Below, piece by piece: positions 16,779 to 24,227 of a stretch of 64,000 nt of DNA; position 1 is the first letter of the stretch; every line of letters starts with the position of its first letter. This stretch comes from Firmicutes bacterium M10-2. Its GTDB lineage: Bacteria > Bacillota_I > Bacilli_A > Erysipelotrichales > Erysipelotrichaceae. Below the pieces are notes generated by a model, which searched no databases, was not told where the DNA came from, and saw only the letters and a program-made list of their open reading frames with translations. The DNA is taken from positions 105,476 through 169,475 of the forward strand of contig KE159697.1 of the NCBI GenBank assembly GCA_000403415.2, given 5' to 3'. A program made the translations under genes and the position numbers.

Positions 16779-18476
16779 CTATTCTTTTCCGTATTGAAGG
16801 GCTGCTTTTCCCGTTTCTCCCGAAGAGATGCGAATAACATTTTCCACATCGTATACGAAGATTTTTCCATCGCCGATCGATCCTGTATAAAGTGCTTTTC
16901 TTGCTGCATCTACAACTTTTTGCACAGGAACTTCCGAAACAACGATTTCCACTTTCATCTTCGGAAGTAGCTTGGAATCGACTTCGGCTCCGCGATAATA
17001 AGTTGTTTGTCCTTTTTGAACGCCCATACCCATAACGTTTGTTACAGTCATTCCGCCAATATTAAGAGTATCCAATTCATTCTTTAAAGCTTCAAAACGA
17101 TCCGGTCTTGTGATAATGGTGACTTGGGATACACGACCGTATCCATCTCTCATATGCACAGGAACTGCATCTTCGACATCAACCACAATTTCTTTGGATT
17201 TCGGAACTTCGACTTGAATCGGGGCATAAGGACTTGTTTCTGTTTCCATCGCAAATCCGGCATATACTGTTTCCAAACCATGTTCTTCTTTATCCAGACC
17301 GGAAATTTCTTCATGGGCAGTTACACGAAGTCCGATTGTCTTTTTGATCACGAAGAAAGTAATAAAGATCGTTACGGCTGTCCATATTCCAATGCAAAGC
17401 AAGCCAAGCAATTGGATCAAAAGCTGATCAAAACCGCCACCATAGAATAAACCGGCCGGAACCGGCATCGTTTCAGTTCCGCAAGCAAACAATCCAACGG
17501 CGATCGTTCCCCACAATCCGTTGGCAAAGTGGACCGCAACCGCCCCAACAGGATCATCGACATGAAGCTTATAATCAAGAAGCCAGACCATAAAGCAGCA
17601 AATCAGACCGGCAACGATTCCGATCACGCATGCACCGAATACATTGACTGCATCACATCCTGCTGTCACAGCAACCAAACCTGCCAATGCCCCGTTCAAT
17701 GTCATCGAAACATCGGGTTTTCCGTAACGAAGCCAAGTAAAGATCATGACTGCACAAGCAGCAAGAGCGGGAGCCACTGTTGTTGTGGCGAAGATCGTTG
17801 CAAGCTGAACCGCACTTTTCGCGGCCGCTCCGTTAAATCCATACCAGCCAAACCAGAGAATAAACACGCCTAATGCGCCAAGCACAATATTATGTCCCGG
17901 AATCCCGTGGGGTTTTCCATCTTGATCGAATTTTCCCAAACGTGCGCCAAGCATTGCAGCACCGATAAATGCACAAATGCCGCCGGCAAAGTGAATGACT
18001 GCCGATCCTGCAAAATCATGAAATCCCATAGCGGTAAGAAATCCGTCCGATCCCCACACCCAATGCGCTTCGATCGGATAGATCAGCAAGCTGATCACAA
18101 ACGAATATATACAATACGAAATGAATTTTGTTCTTTCTGCCATGGCTCCGGAAACGATTGTCGCCGCCGTAGCACAGAAAACAAGATTGAATGTAAAAGT
18201 GGACCAATCCGTATTCACAAAATCTGTCAACGGATGTGCGCCCCAACCGATCAATCCGTTTCCTTGTGTTCCGCATAGCAAGCTGAAACCTAAAACGAGA
18301 AATGCGATCGTTCCCAAACAGAAATCCATCGTATTTTTCATGATGATGTTTCCGGCATTTTTTGCTCGGGTAAACCCTGCTTCGACCATTGCGAATCCAG
18401 CTTGCATAAAAAATACAAGTGCTGCACCAATCAGGAACCAAATGCCAAAAACCTGGCTCAATACTTCTTCAATCAT
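16779..18476 (-). CDS. amtB-glnB: Ammonium transporter fused to a PII signalling domain
   Basis: Residues 1 to about 405 form an Amt channel with eleven helices: FWLIGAALVFFMQAGFAMVE-like start, GSDGFLTAMGFHDFAGS, and the pore His region VAVHFANGLWG. After a linker, residues 455-565 are a PII domain: VTIITRPDRFEALKNEL, the T-loop GQTTYYRGAEVDSK with the Tyr normally uridylylated, and VRISSGETGKAAL at the end. PII proteins plug Amt channels according to 2-oxoglutarate and ATP/ADP. A covalent fusion makes this regulation intramolecular and removes the need for a separate GlnK. AAAGGAG precedes the start, and an attenuator-like hairpin lies 30 bases upstream. The terminator has been split by a 191-bp element. 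Confidence 0.95.
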   Translation of the reverse strand: MIEEVLSQVFGIWFLIGAALVFFMQAGFAMVEAGFTRAKNAGNIIMKNTMDFCLGTIAFLVLGFSLLCGTQGNGLIGWGAHPLTDFVNTDWSTFTFNLVFCATAATIVSGAMAERTKFISYCIYSFVISLLIYPIEAHWVWGSDGFLTAMGFHDFAGSAVIHFAGGICAFIGAAMLGARLGKFDQDGKPHGIPGHNIVLGALGVFILWFGWYGFNGAAAKSAVQLATIFATTTVAPALAACAVMIFTWLRYGKPDVSMTLNGALAGLVAVTAGCDAVNVFGACVIGIVAGLICCFMVWLLDYKLHVDDPVGAVAVHFANGLWGTIAVGLFACGTETMPVPAGLFYGGGFDQLLIQLLGLLCIGIWTAVTIFITFFVIKKTIGLRVTAHEEISGLDKEEHGLETVYAGFAMETETSPYAPIQVEVPKSKEIVVDVEDAVPVHMRDGYGRVSQVTIITRPDRFEALKNELDTLNIGGMTVTNVMGMGVQKGQTTYYRGAEVDSKLLPKMKVEIVVSEVPVQKVVDAARKALYTGSIGDGKIFVYDVENVIRISSGETGKAALQYGKE

Positions 18477-18506
18477 ATCTACTCTCTCCTTTGCGATTGA
18501 TCCAAA

Positions 18507-18559
18507 AAGAAAAAGGTGCTTATCGACCTATCACCTTTGATAAGTTTGTAAGCACCTTT
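18507..18559 (-). promoter_or_regulatory. Transcription attenuator upstream of amtB-glnB
   Basis: An 11-bp terminator stem (AAAGGTGCTTA with TAAGCACCTTT) is followed by T-rich sequence 30 bases before the amtB start. Nested inside is a hairpin ACTTATC/GATAGGT with loop AAAGGT (18526-18545). Two exclusive alternatives exist: CTTATC with GATAAG, and the inner AAAGGTG with CACCTTT. The hexaloop has A at position 1 and G at position 4, as in ANTAR-protein target hairpins, which often control nitrogen genes. The matching first hairpin was not convincingly found. Confidence 0.65.
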
Positions 18560-18690
18560 GCTTTTTTTATTGGATGTCCTAAGATTACACCCCTTTTTAA
18601 AGCATTGCAAGTGTTTTTTTCTATTTTCTGAAAATTTTTTATTTATTTTCTTTCTCTTACATTTTGTTTCTTTATTCGGATTTCAAGACA

Positions 18691-18712
18691 GAAAAAACAG
18701 CTTTGCTGCTTT
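18691..18712 (-). terminator. Intrinsic terminator after the 61-aa gene
   Basis: AGCAGC-AAA-GCTGTT with a six-base T-tract on the minus strand, 25 bases beyond the stop codon at 18738. Confidence 0.65.
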
Positions 18713-18737
18713 TCTTTCTCTCCCTCCATCACTTTTC

Positions 18738-18923
18738 TCAGCTAAAATAAATCGCTGCTGTTTTATCTTCCTCCCGTTTTTGGAAATGATCATTCAACGT
18801 TTTTTTCCATGTCTTTCTACGTACTGGAAGAATAGCAAGTTGTACTTTTCCATGTTCCACCTTTAATGCGGTTTGCTCATTCAGCAAGATCGAACATTTC
18901 GAGTATTGCTCTGACTGTTTCAC
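18738..18923 (-). CDS. Small basic protein of unknown function (61 aa, GTG start)
   Basis: The gene has a complete set of signals: -35 TTGGTT (18978-18983), a 17-base spacer, -10 TATATT (18955-18960), an AGGGAGG ribosome site nine bases before GTG, and a terminator at 18691-18712. The product begins MKQSEQYSKCSILLNEQTAL and is rich in Lys/Arg. The stretch ALKVEHGKVQLAILPVRRK vaguely recalls the second half of AbrB/MazE-type domains, but the first half is absent and no toxin gene is next to it, so no function is claimed. There is no signal peptide or membrane segment. Its -10 region shares the 12-mer AGGTATATTAAG with the ncRNA promoter 330 bases away. Confidence 0.55.
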   Translation of the reverse strand: MKQSEQYSKCSILLNEQTALKVEHGKVQLAILPVRRKTWKKTLNDHFQKREEDKTAAIYFS

Positions 18924-18954
18924 TGCTTTTTGCCTCCCTATTTCCCTTACTCTT

Positions 18955-18983
18955 AATATACCTATGAAAGCAAAAAAAACCAA
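18955..18983 (-). promoter_or_regulatory. Promoter of the 61-aa gene
   Basis: TTGGTT, a 17-base spacer and TATATT. The -10 lies in AGGTATATTAAG, identical to the -10 region at 19281-19292. Confidence 0.6.
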
Positions 18984-19017
18984 CATGAAAACGATTTACA
19001 TTTTTATGATCAGCTAT

Positions 19018-19042
19018 AAAAAAAAGAGAGCTTAAGCTCTCT
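19018..19042 (-). terminator. Intrinsic terminator of the candidate ncRNA
   Basis: The perfect 18-bp palindrome AGAGAGCTTAAGCTCTCT is followed by eight T residues on the minus strand. Confidence 0.8.
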
Positions 19043-19277
19043 GAGTGTAACACAATGATTTCTTCCGTTTTATGTAGAGTATAATTGCTCACACATAATC
19101 AAGACGTTCAGGAATTTCTAACAAATAATTGCGTTGAAAGATAATTCGTGTTACAAGAATATGGTATCAAGGATTGAGTATAGGATAGTATTATTCATTT
19201 GAAAGTATGAAAGTAAATTCCTGATCGCTTTTTTTTATTATTATTTTTTTTACAAGCCGCTTCCCCAAACAACTTGC
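19018..19277 (-). ncRNA. Candidate non-coding RNA of about 260 nt
   Basis: A strong promoter (TTGACT at 19307-19312, 17-base spacer, TATATT at 19284-19289) and a strong terminator (19018-19042) bracket a stretch with no credible reading frame. Inside, CAGGAATTT and AAATTCCTG (about 19109-19222) can form a long-range closing helix. A 15-codon frame starting MNNTILYSIL exists but has no ribosome site. On the plus strand the same helix is followed by a long T-tract and preceded by TATAAT at 19080-19085, so an RNA from the opposite strand is also possible. I do not recognise it as 6S, SRP or another known RNA. Confidence 0.5.
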
Positions 19278-19283
19278 ACACTT

Positions 19284-19312
19284 AATATACCTGAATGTAT
19301 TATCAAAGTCAA
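19284..19312 (-). promoter_or_regulatory. Promoter of the candidate ncRNA
   Basis: Near-consensus sigma-A promoter TTGACT-N17-TATATT on the minus strand, about 90 bases downstream of the azlD stop codon. Confidence 0.7.
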
Positions 19313-19400
19313 TACATTATTTAAGGTTTTCTTAAATGTTTTTTCCGTAAAACTTTGACCGAATTTTTTTGTCCCAACAGAAAACATACGGCTTTGATTT

Positions 19401-19697
19401 TCAGGTCAACTGCATGACCAGAAAAACAACAAGCGCAGCCCCAATCGCAACAACGAGCAAGCTCTTTCCTTTGTACGCCAAAATTACCGCACAAAGTGTT
19501 CCGGCAAGGCATGCAAGAAAATGATCGCATGCATAAAAGATCGCGGGAAATGTCATTGCCGCAAGAACGACATACGGAACATAAAATAAGAAGCTCTGTA
19601 CTCGTTTATTTTTGATCTTCTTTTGAAAGATCAAAAACGGACTGACTCGTATCACATACGTTGTCAATGCCATGACCAGCAGCGCCGAGATTGCCAT
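19401..19697 (-). CDS. azlD: AzlD family branched-chain amino acid exporter, small subunit
   Basis: AzlD is the small membrane subunit that works with AzlC to export branched-chain amino acids; the related BrnFE of Corynebacterium also exports methionine. The 98-aa product from the Met at 19697 has four hydrophobic segments, beginning with MAISALLVMALTTYVIRVSPFL and a typical FLFYVPYVVLAAMTFPAIF. AAAGGAG lies before this Met; an upstream start at 19721 would add eight basic residues. The gene overlaps the 3' end of azlC by 92 bases or more, which is unusually long. It is the last gene of the Met T-box operon. Confidence 0.85.
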   Translation of the reverse strand: MAISALLVMALTTYVIRVSPFLIFQKKIKNKRVQSFLFYVPYVVLAAMTFPAIFYACDHFLACLAGTLCAVILAYKGKSLLVVAIGAALVVFLVMQLT

Positions 19698-20406
19698 CCT
19701 CCTCGCTCCTTTCTTCTTCATCGATCGGCGAAATAAAGCTCATCAGCAAGCTGATTCCGATCGTAATTACAATAATGCTCCAGCCGTTGCTTAAAAACGA
19801 GAAAAAAGGAACATAATAAAAAACACAACTTGCTGTAATTGCCAAAATGATTGCGATAAGCACATTTTTGTGTTTCTTTGCTTCCGGAACAATAATCGCA
19901 ATAAACATGCCATAAAGGGCGATCCCGAATGCACTTGACACAACAGAAGGCAAGATCGAACTTGCTTTGGCTCCTACCAAAGTTCCGAATGTCCATCCTG
20001 CTGCCGCAATCAAAATCACACCCATCATATAAGGAAATGCAAGACATCCTTTTTGCCCCATGGATACTGCGAATATCTCATCTGTTATTCCGAAAGCGAT
20101 CATCATCTTTTTTGGCAAAGAAGTTTTCGGATCCAGCTTTTGAGATATGGATAAAGACATCAGAAAATATCTTGCGTTAATGATCAAGGTCGAAACAAAC
20201 AGCTCCAGCAGACTTCCACGATCGGCAATTAGACGAATGCCCGCAAATTGCCCGGCACTTGTTAAATTGGTCAAAGATATGAGCACCGCTTCCATAACGG
20301 GTCGTTTTAAAACAATTGCCATCATTCCGAATGCGATCGATACCGAAAAATACCCTAAACAAATAGGCAGACCGTCTTTTAACCCGCATTTGAATTGTTC
20401 TTTCAT
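19606..20406 (-). CDS. azlC: AzlC family branched-chain amino acid exporter, large subunit
   Basis: This 266-aa AzlC protein has the usual MKEQFKCGLKDGLPICLGYFSVSIAFG-like start (given here only as its pattern), LISLTNLTSAGQFAG, and the conserved GITDEIFAVS segment. It ends with several hydrophobic helices and a long hydrophilic tail. Relatives are about 230-240 aa and end near LLMSFISP; the extra 35 residues (EEERSEEDGNLG onward) are read across the azlD start, suggesting loss of the original stop codon. The start at 20406 overlaps the serpin stop as ATGA. Together with AzlD it should export hydrophobic amino acids, plausibly methionine in this methionine-controlled operon. Confidence 0.88.
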   Translation of the reverse strand: MKEQFKCGLKDGLPICLGYFSVSIAFGMMAIVLKRPVMEAVLISLTNLTSAGQFAGIRLIADRGSLLELFVSTLIINARYFLMSLSISQKLDPKTSLPKKMMIAFGITDEIFAVSMGQKGCLAFPYMMGVILIAAAGWTFGTLVGAKASSILPSVVSSAFGIALYGMFIAIIVPEAKKHKNVLIAIILAITASCVFYYVPFFSFLSNGWSIIVITIGISLLMSFISPIDEEERSEEDGNLGAAGHGIDNVCDTSQSVFDLSKEDQK

Positions 20407-21629
20407 TCCAGATCCATTACTTGTCCGCAAAATAAGAGCGTTCCGTCACTGGCTTGAAGAGCAAACACGAAAGGACGATCCACTTTCACATCCACTTCTT
20501 CCTGAATCAAACTTGTGGTGTCCATGCCGAACATCGTATATCCTGCAGCTACGATTCCTTCTTCATCGATTTTGACACGTACGCCATGTTCCGCATCCGA
20601 AATATATGCGTCCGTATCGGTGAGCGGAGAAAAATCGGCCTTGTTCGGATCAAACGCATCATTGATTCCCAACTTTTCCAAATCATCTTTGATCGATAAG
20701 GTATTTTGAATATCAAATTTAGGCATCGACAAGTTCACTTGAGCCAATTGTGCCATAGGCGTTTCTGTGCTTTTCCAAACACTTTTTACATTATTTTTCG
20801 GTAATACGATCCAAAAAGTTCCTGAATTTCCCACACCAAGTCCGACGGCTTCATATTCTTTGGCGTCAACATAGCTTGTTTGCAAAGACTGATTCATAAA
20901 TGTTGCTTTCTTGTCTTTTGTCGTTCCGTGAAAAACTTCTTCGGTATTTTCGCTTTTTTCAAAAGAATGGATCCAGCTGCCCTCATAATAAATTGTCGAA
21001 AGAATATTCATAATCTGATCGCTATCCATATGAATTTGTTCGATCGAGTCCTTAAGCAAATTGTTTGTGTTTTCATTCATCCAAGTCTGAAGCTGCCGAT
21101 CAAATTCTTTGCTTCCCATAGTGCCACGGTAAATCGAAGCGTAGTACTCATCTTTGATTTTCGACAATAGAGAATCATTAAAAGTCCTGTCTTGATCAAG
21201 CCATAGAGAATTGTTCAGTTTGCATGTCACAACACCGTCATCTGCATAATTGGCAAGCCACAAAGCATGCGCCTTTTTTTCAAGTTCATCCTTGTCTACG
21301 TGCAAAAGCGATAAAATTTGCGATTGTGTCTGTCCTGAACTCATGGAGCCGACCATCGAAAGACACAAATATAAATTTAACGGCGAAATCGTCCTATTTG
21401 CGTTCGTATCGAAAAACACCTCATCGACTTCCTGAACGAAGTCGTCCAAGCCTTCATTGTATCCTTCGTACTGGTCCGCAAATTTTTCACGATCCTGCAT
21501 CCATTTTTCATAATTTTCTTCGGAATACTTCACAGTTTCGGGATAGTGCGCAACAAACGAATTCGAATTGTTGCATCCTGTCAATACGCTTGCGCAAAGC
21601 ATCGTGGTCCATATTTTCTTGAATTTCAT
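20403..21629 (-). CDS. Serpin lipoprotein (serine protease inhibitor)
   Basis: Serpins trap proteases by cleavage in an exposed reactive-centre loop. This 408-aa protein starts MKFKKIWTTMLCASVLTGC, a lipoprotein signal with lipobox LTGC, so it is anchored on the outer face. Serpin landmarks follow: ISPLNLYLCLSMVGSMSSGQT, LNNSLWLDQ, NILSTIYYEGSW, and the hinge DEEGIVAAGYTMFGMD before the RPFVFALQ strand. Counting from the hinge places the scissile bond near Thr-Ser in DTTSLI. The hinge (GIVAAGY) is less alanine-rich than in strong inhibitors. Gut commensal serpins can inhibit host neutrophil elastase. The gene lies four bases after metA and overlaps azlC, so it is co-transcribed with methionine synthesis genes. 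An AAGGAA site supports this start. Confidence 0.92.
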   Translation of the reverse strand: MKFKKIWTTMLCASVLTGCNNSNSFVAHYPETVKYSEENYEKWMQDREKFADQYEGYNEGLDDFVQEVDEVFFDTNANRTISPLNLYLCLSMVGSMSSGQTQSQILSLLHVDKDELEKKAHALWLANYADDGVVTCKLNNSLWLDQDRTFNDSLLSKIKDEYYASIYRGTMGSKEFDRQLQTWMNENTNNLLKDSIEQIHMDSDQIMNILSTIYYEGSWIHSFEKSENTEEVFHGTTKDKKATFMNQSLQTSYVDAKEYEAVGLGVGNSGTFWIVLPKNNVKSVWKSTETPMAQLAQVNLSMPKFDIQNTLSIKDDLEKLGINDAFDPNKADFSPLTDTDAYISDAEHGVRVKIDEEGIVAAGYTMFGMDTTSLIQEEVDVKVDRPFVFALQASDGTLLFCGQVMDLE

Positions 21630-21633
21630 TATT

Positions 21634-22581
21634 TTATTCCTTCTTCTTTGCAAATTCCTTGACCATCTCGATTTTTGTAAGATCATACGGTGTCGTTTGA
21701 TAAACGATATAATTCAGCCAGTTCGCATACAAAAGATTGGCACTTGATCTCCAAGTCATCAAGATCGGATTTGTATCCTTATCTCCTTCATAATAATTCA
21801 TCGGCACATGGATCGGCAATCCGAGATCTTTATCTCGCAAATATTCTTTTTCCAACGTATTTGCATCGTATTCCGCATGCCCGGTAATAAAGATTTGTCT
21901 TCCGCCTTCTGTCGAGATGGCGAAAACACCGGCTTCCGGACTGGAAGCGAGGATCTTAAGATCCTCTACTTTTTCGATTTCTTCTTTCAAAACCGTCGTA
22001 TGTCTTGAATGGGGAATCATGAATACGTCATCGAATCCCCGAAACAAGATCGATGAATGTCGATCGACATGGTGCGGGTACACGCCAAACAACTTTTCGT
22101 CAAGATCGTATTTAGGAATGCCATAATGATAATACAGTCCGGCTTGCGCGCCCCAGCAAATATGAAAGCACGAATACACATGTTCCTTGGACCATTCCAT
22201 GATTTCACACAGTTCATCCCAGTATTCCACTTCTTCAAATGGCATTTGTTCGACAGGTGCTCCCGTAATGATCAAAGCATCATAATAATTGTTCTTGATC
22301 TGATCGAAGGTCGTATAAAACTTGAACATATGATCTTTCGATACATTTTTCGCTTCATGTGTTTTTGTCTGCATCAGTTCCAGTTCGACCTGAATTGGCG
22401 TATTTCCCAAAAGTCTTGCTAATTGTGTTTCCGTTTCGATTTTTGTCGGCATTAGGTTCAGCAGCAATACATGAAGCGGACGAATATCTTGGGAAAGTGC
22501 CCTCTTTTCGGTCATGACGAAAATGTTTTCCTCTTCCAATGTTTTTGTTGCAGGAAGATCTTCGGGAATTTTGATCGGCAT
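21634..22581 (-). CDS. metA: Homoserine O-acetyltransferase (MetA type)
   Basis: MetA acylates homoserine in methionine synthesis. The 315-aa product starts MPIKIPEDLPATKTL and has LNLMPTKIETETQ, the catalytic Cys in CFHICWGAQ, HSRHT, and the Glu/His pair around ITGHAEYD. In TGAPVEQMPFEEV a glutamate sits where true succinyltransferases have glycine; established work on this family links that Glu to acetyl-CoA use, so acetyl-homoserine is the likely product. This matches metY, whose stop codon ends one base before the metA ATG. The protein is cytosolic. Its 3' neighbour is the serpin gene. Confidence 0.93.
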   Translation of the reverse strand: MPIKIPEDLPATKTLEEENIFVMTEKRALSQDIRPLHVLLLNLMPTKIETETQLARLLGNTPIQVELELMQTKTHEAKNVSKDHMFKFYTTFDQIKNNYYDALIITGAPVEQMPFEEVEYWDELCEIMEWSKEHVYSCFHICWGAQAGLYYHYGIPKYDLDEKLFGVYPHHVDRHSSILFRGFDDVFMIPHSRHTTVLKEEIEKVEDLKILASSPEAGVFAISTEGGRQIFITGHAEYDANTLEKEYLRDKDLGLPIHVPMNYYEGDKDTNPILMTWRSSANLLYANWLNYIVYQTTPYDLTKIEMVKEFAKKKE

Positions 22582-22582
22582 C

Positions 22583-23866
22583 TTAACACTTCTCCAACGC
22601 TTGAGCGATATCGTCAATCAAATCTTGAGAATCTTCCAACCCGCAGGAAAGCCGAACAAGTCCCGGTGCTATGCCGGCAGAGCGGAGCTCTTCATCATTC
22701 ATTTGGCGATGGGTCGTGCTTGCCGGATTGAGCACGCAACTGCGCGCATCGGCCACATGCGTTTCGATTGCCGCAATCTTCAAAGCTTCCATGAATAGTT
22801 TTGCGACTTCTTTTCCGCCTTCCAGCTCAAAAGAAACGACTCCGCAGGATCCGTTTGGTAAATATTTCTGTCCCAGCTCATAGTATTTATCCGATTTCAA
22901 TCCGCAATAGGTGACTTCTTTCACTTTCGGATGCTCGCTTAAAAACTCGGCAACCAGCTGTGCATTTTGACAATGTCTGGGCATACGCACATGAAGCGAC
23001 TCCAAACCCATATTTAAGTAAAATGCATTTTGCGGAGCCTGAATGGCTCCAAGATCGCGCATCAATTGCGCAGTTGCTTTCGTGATATAGGCCCCTTCCA
23101 ATCCGAAGGCTTTTGTATAGGTTACTCCATGATAGCTTTCATCCGGTGTTGTCAATCCGGGAAATTTTTCGGCGTATCGATTCCAATCGAATTTTCCGCT
23201 ATCAATGATGGCTCCACCGACAGCAACACCATGTCCATCCATATATTTTGTGGTGGAATGTGTGACGATATCTGCGCCCCATTCAATCGGACGACAGTTA
23301 ATCGGTGTCGGAAATGTATTATCGATAATTAAAGGCACCCCGTGAACATGAGCAATCTTGGCAAATTTTTCGATATCGAGCACACTCAAGGCCGGGTTTG
23401 CAATCGTTTCTCCGAACATTGCTTTGGTGTTCGGTTTAAATGCGGCCGAAATTTCTTCTTCATCTGCATCCGGATCGACAAACGTGAAGTCGATTCCCAT
23501 CCTTTTGAGCGTAACCGCAAATAAGTTGTATGTTCCTCCGTAAATGGATGTGGAGCACACAACATGATCGCCGCATCCGGCAATATTAAAGATCGCAAAG
23601 AAATTTGCGGTTTGCCCGGATGAAGTAAGCATCGCCGCACTTCCTCCTTCGAGCTCGCAAATTTTTGCGGCAACCGAATCATTGGTTGGGTTTTGAAGAC
23701 GTGTATAAAAGTAACCGGCGGCTTCCAAATCAAACAAAGCGCCCATATCATCGGCTAGATCGTATTTAAATGTAGTAGATTGCACAATCGGCACTTGTCG
23801 TGGCTCGCCGTTTTTTGGCGTATATCCCCCTTGCACACTTATTGTCCCAATTCCTTTTTTGTTCAT
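22583..23866 (-). CDS. metY: O-acetylhomoserine sulfhydrylase
   Basis: This PLP enzyme makes homocysteine from O-acetylhomoserine and sulfide. The 427-aa protein has the family start GTISVQGGYTPKNGEPRQ, the phosphate site SSGQTANFFA, IDNTFPTP, and the PLP-binding Lys in HSTTKYMDGHG. It ends with RLSCGLEDSQDLIDDI. The start at 23866 has AGGGAGG at the right distance; an upstream in-frame Met (23899) lies inside the T-box terminator and is unlikely to be used. It is the first structural gene after the methionine T-box and is followed directly by metA, giving a complete direct-sulfhydrylation route. Confidence 0.95.
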   Translation of the reverse strand: MNKKGIGTISVQGGYTPKNGEPRQVPIVQSTTFKYDLADDMGALFDLEAAGYFYTRLQNPTNDSVAAKICELEGGSAAMLTSSGQTANFFAIFNIAGCGDHVVCSTSIYGGTYNLFAVTLKRMGIDFTFVDPDADEEEISAAFKPNTKAMFGETIANPALSVLDIEKFAKIAHVHGVPLIIDNTFPTPINCRPIEWGADIVTHSTTKYMDGHGVAVGGAIIDSGKFDWNRYAEKFPGLTTPDESYHGVTYTKAFGLEGAYITKATAQLMRDLGAIQAPQNAFYLNMGLESLHVRMPRHCQNAQLVAEFLSEHPKVKEVTYCGLKSDKYYELGQKYLPNGSCGVVSFELEGGKEVAKLFMEALKIAAIETHVADARSCVLNPASTTHRQMNDEELRSAGIAPGLVRLSCGLEDSQDLIDDIAQALEKC

Positions 23867-23886
23867 TTCTATTTCCTCCCTAAAAT

Positions 23887-24085
23887 AAAAAACTTCCATC
23901 CATAGGACGAAAGCCGTGATACCACCTATATTCGCAGATCGAATCTGCCTCGTCGGGAACCGATATTCCCTAGCCCGATAATGGGGGCATCCAAATCGTT
24001 TTACATATCAAACGACCAGCTCCAAGATCATGTTCCTCTTTCTTTTACTAACCTTTCTCACCAACCAAGATCTCTCTGAAAATAA
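23887..24085 (-). promoter_or_regulatory. T-box riboswitch with methionine specifier
   Basis: On the minus strand, AGGTGGTATCACGGC (23913-23927) is the T-box antiterminator sequence. Directly after it is a terminator with stem CTTTCGTCC/GGATGGAAG and a T-tract (23887-23913). About 100 bases upstream, AGGAACATGATC contains an ATG (24029-24031) at the position expected for the specifier codon, giving methionine. Binding of uncharged tRNA-Met would allow read-through into metY-metA-serpin-azlCD. Confidence 0.9.
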
Positions 24086-24227
24086 AGCTGAAAGAGTACT
24101 CTTCTTTTCTTCGCTTTTTTATTTAAAAATACGATAACACAATCAATAAAGATTTGAAAGAATTTTCTGAAAAACTTTATCCTCCTTTCATTTGATATAA
24201 TAAAGCAAAAAAAAAGGAGGATACAAT

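Noticed and set aside
16682-16909. Minus-strand frames at both 191-bp elements ending in the same residues (LPILKKLNFNKIKVGKKV)
   Set aside because: The shared C-terminus is only the element read through from the out-of-frame 3' ends of amtB and a GH1 gene. There is no independent start.
18738-18923. Calling the 61-aa protein a MazE/AbrB antitoxin
   Set aside because: The similarity covers one short stretch, the N-terminal half of the fold is missing and no toxin gene is adjacent.
22583-23899. Start of metY at the upstream Met (23899)
   Set aside because: It lies inside the T-box terminator and lacks a ribosome site. The Met at 23866 has AGGGAGG correctly spaced.
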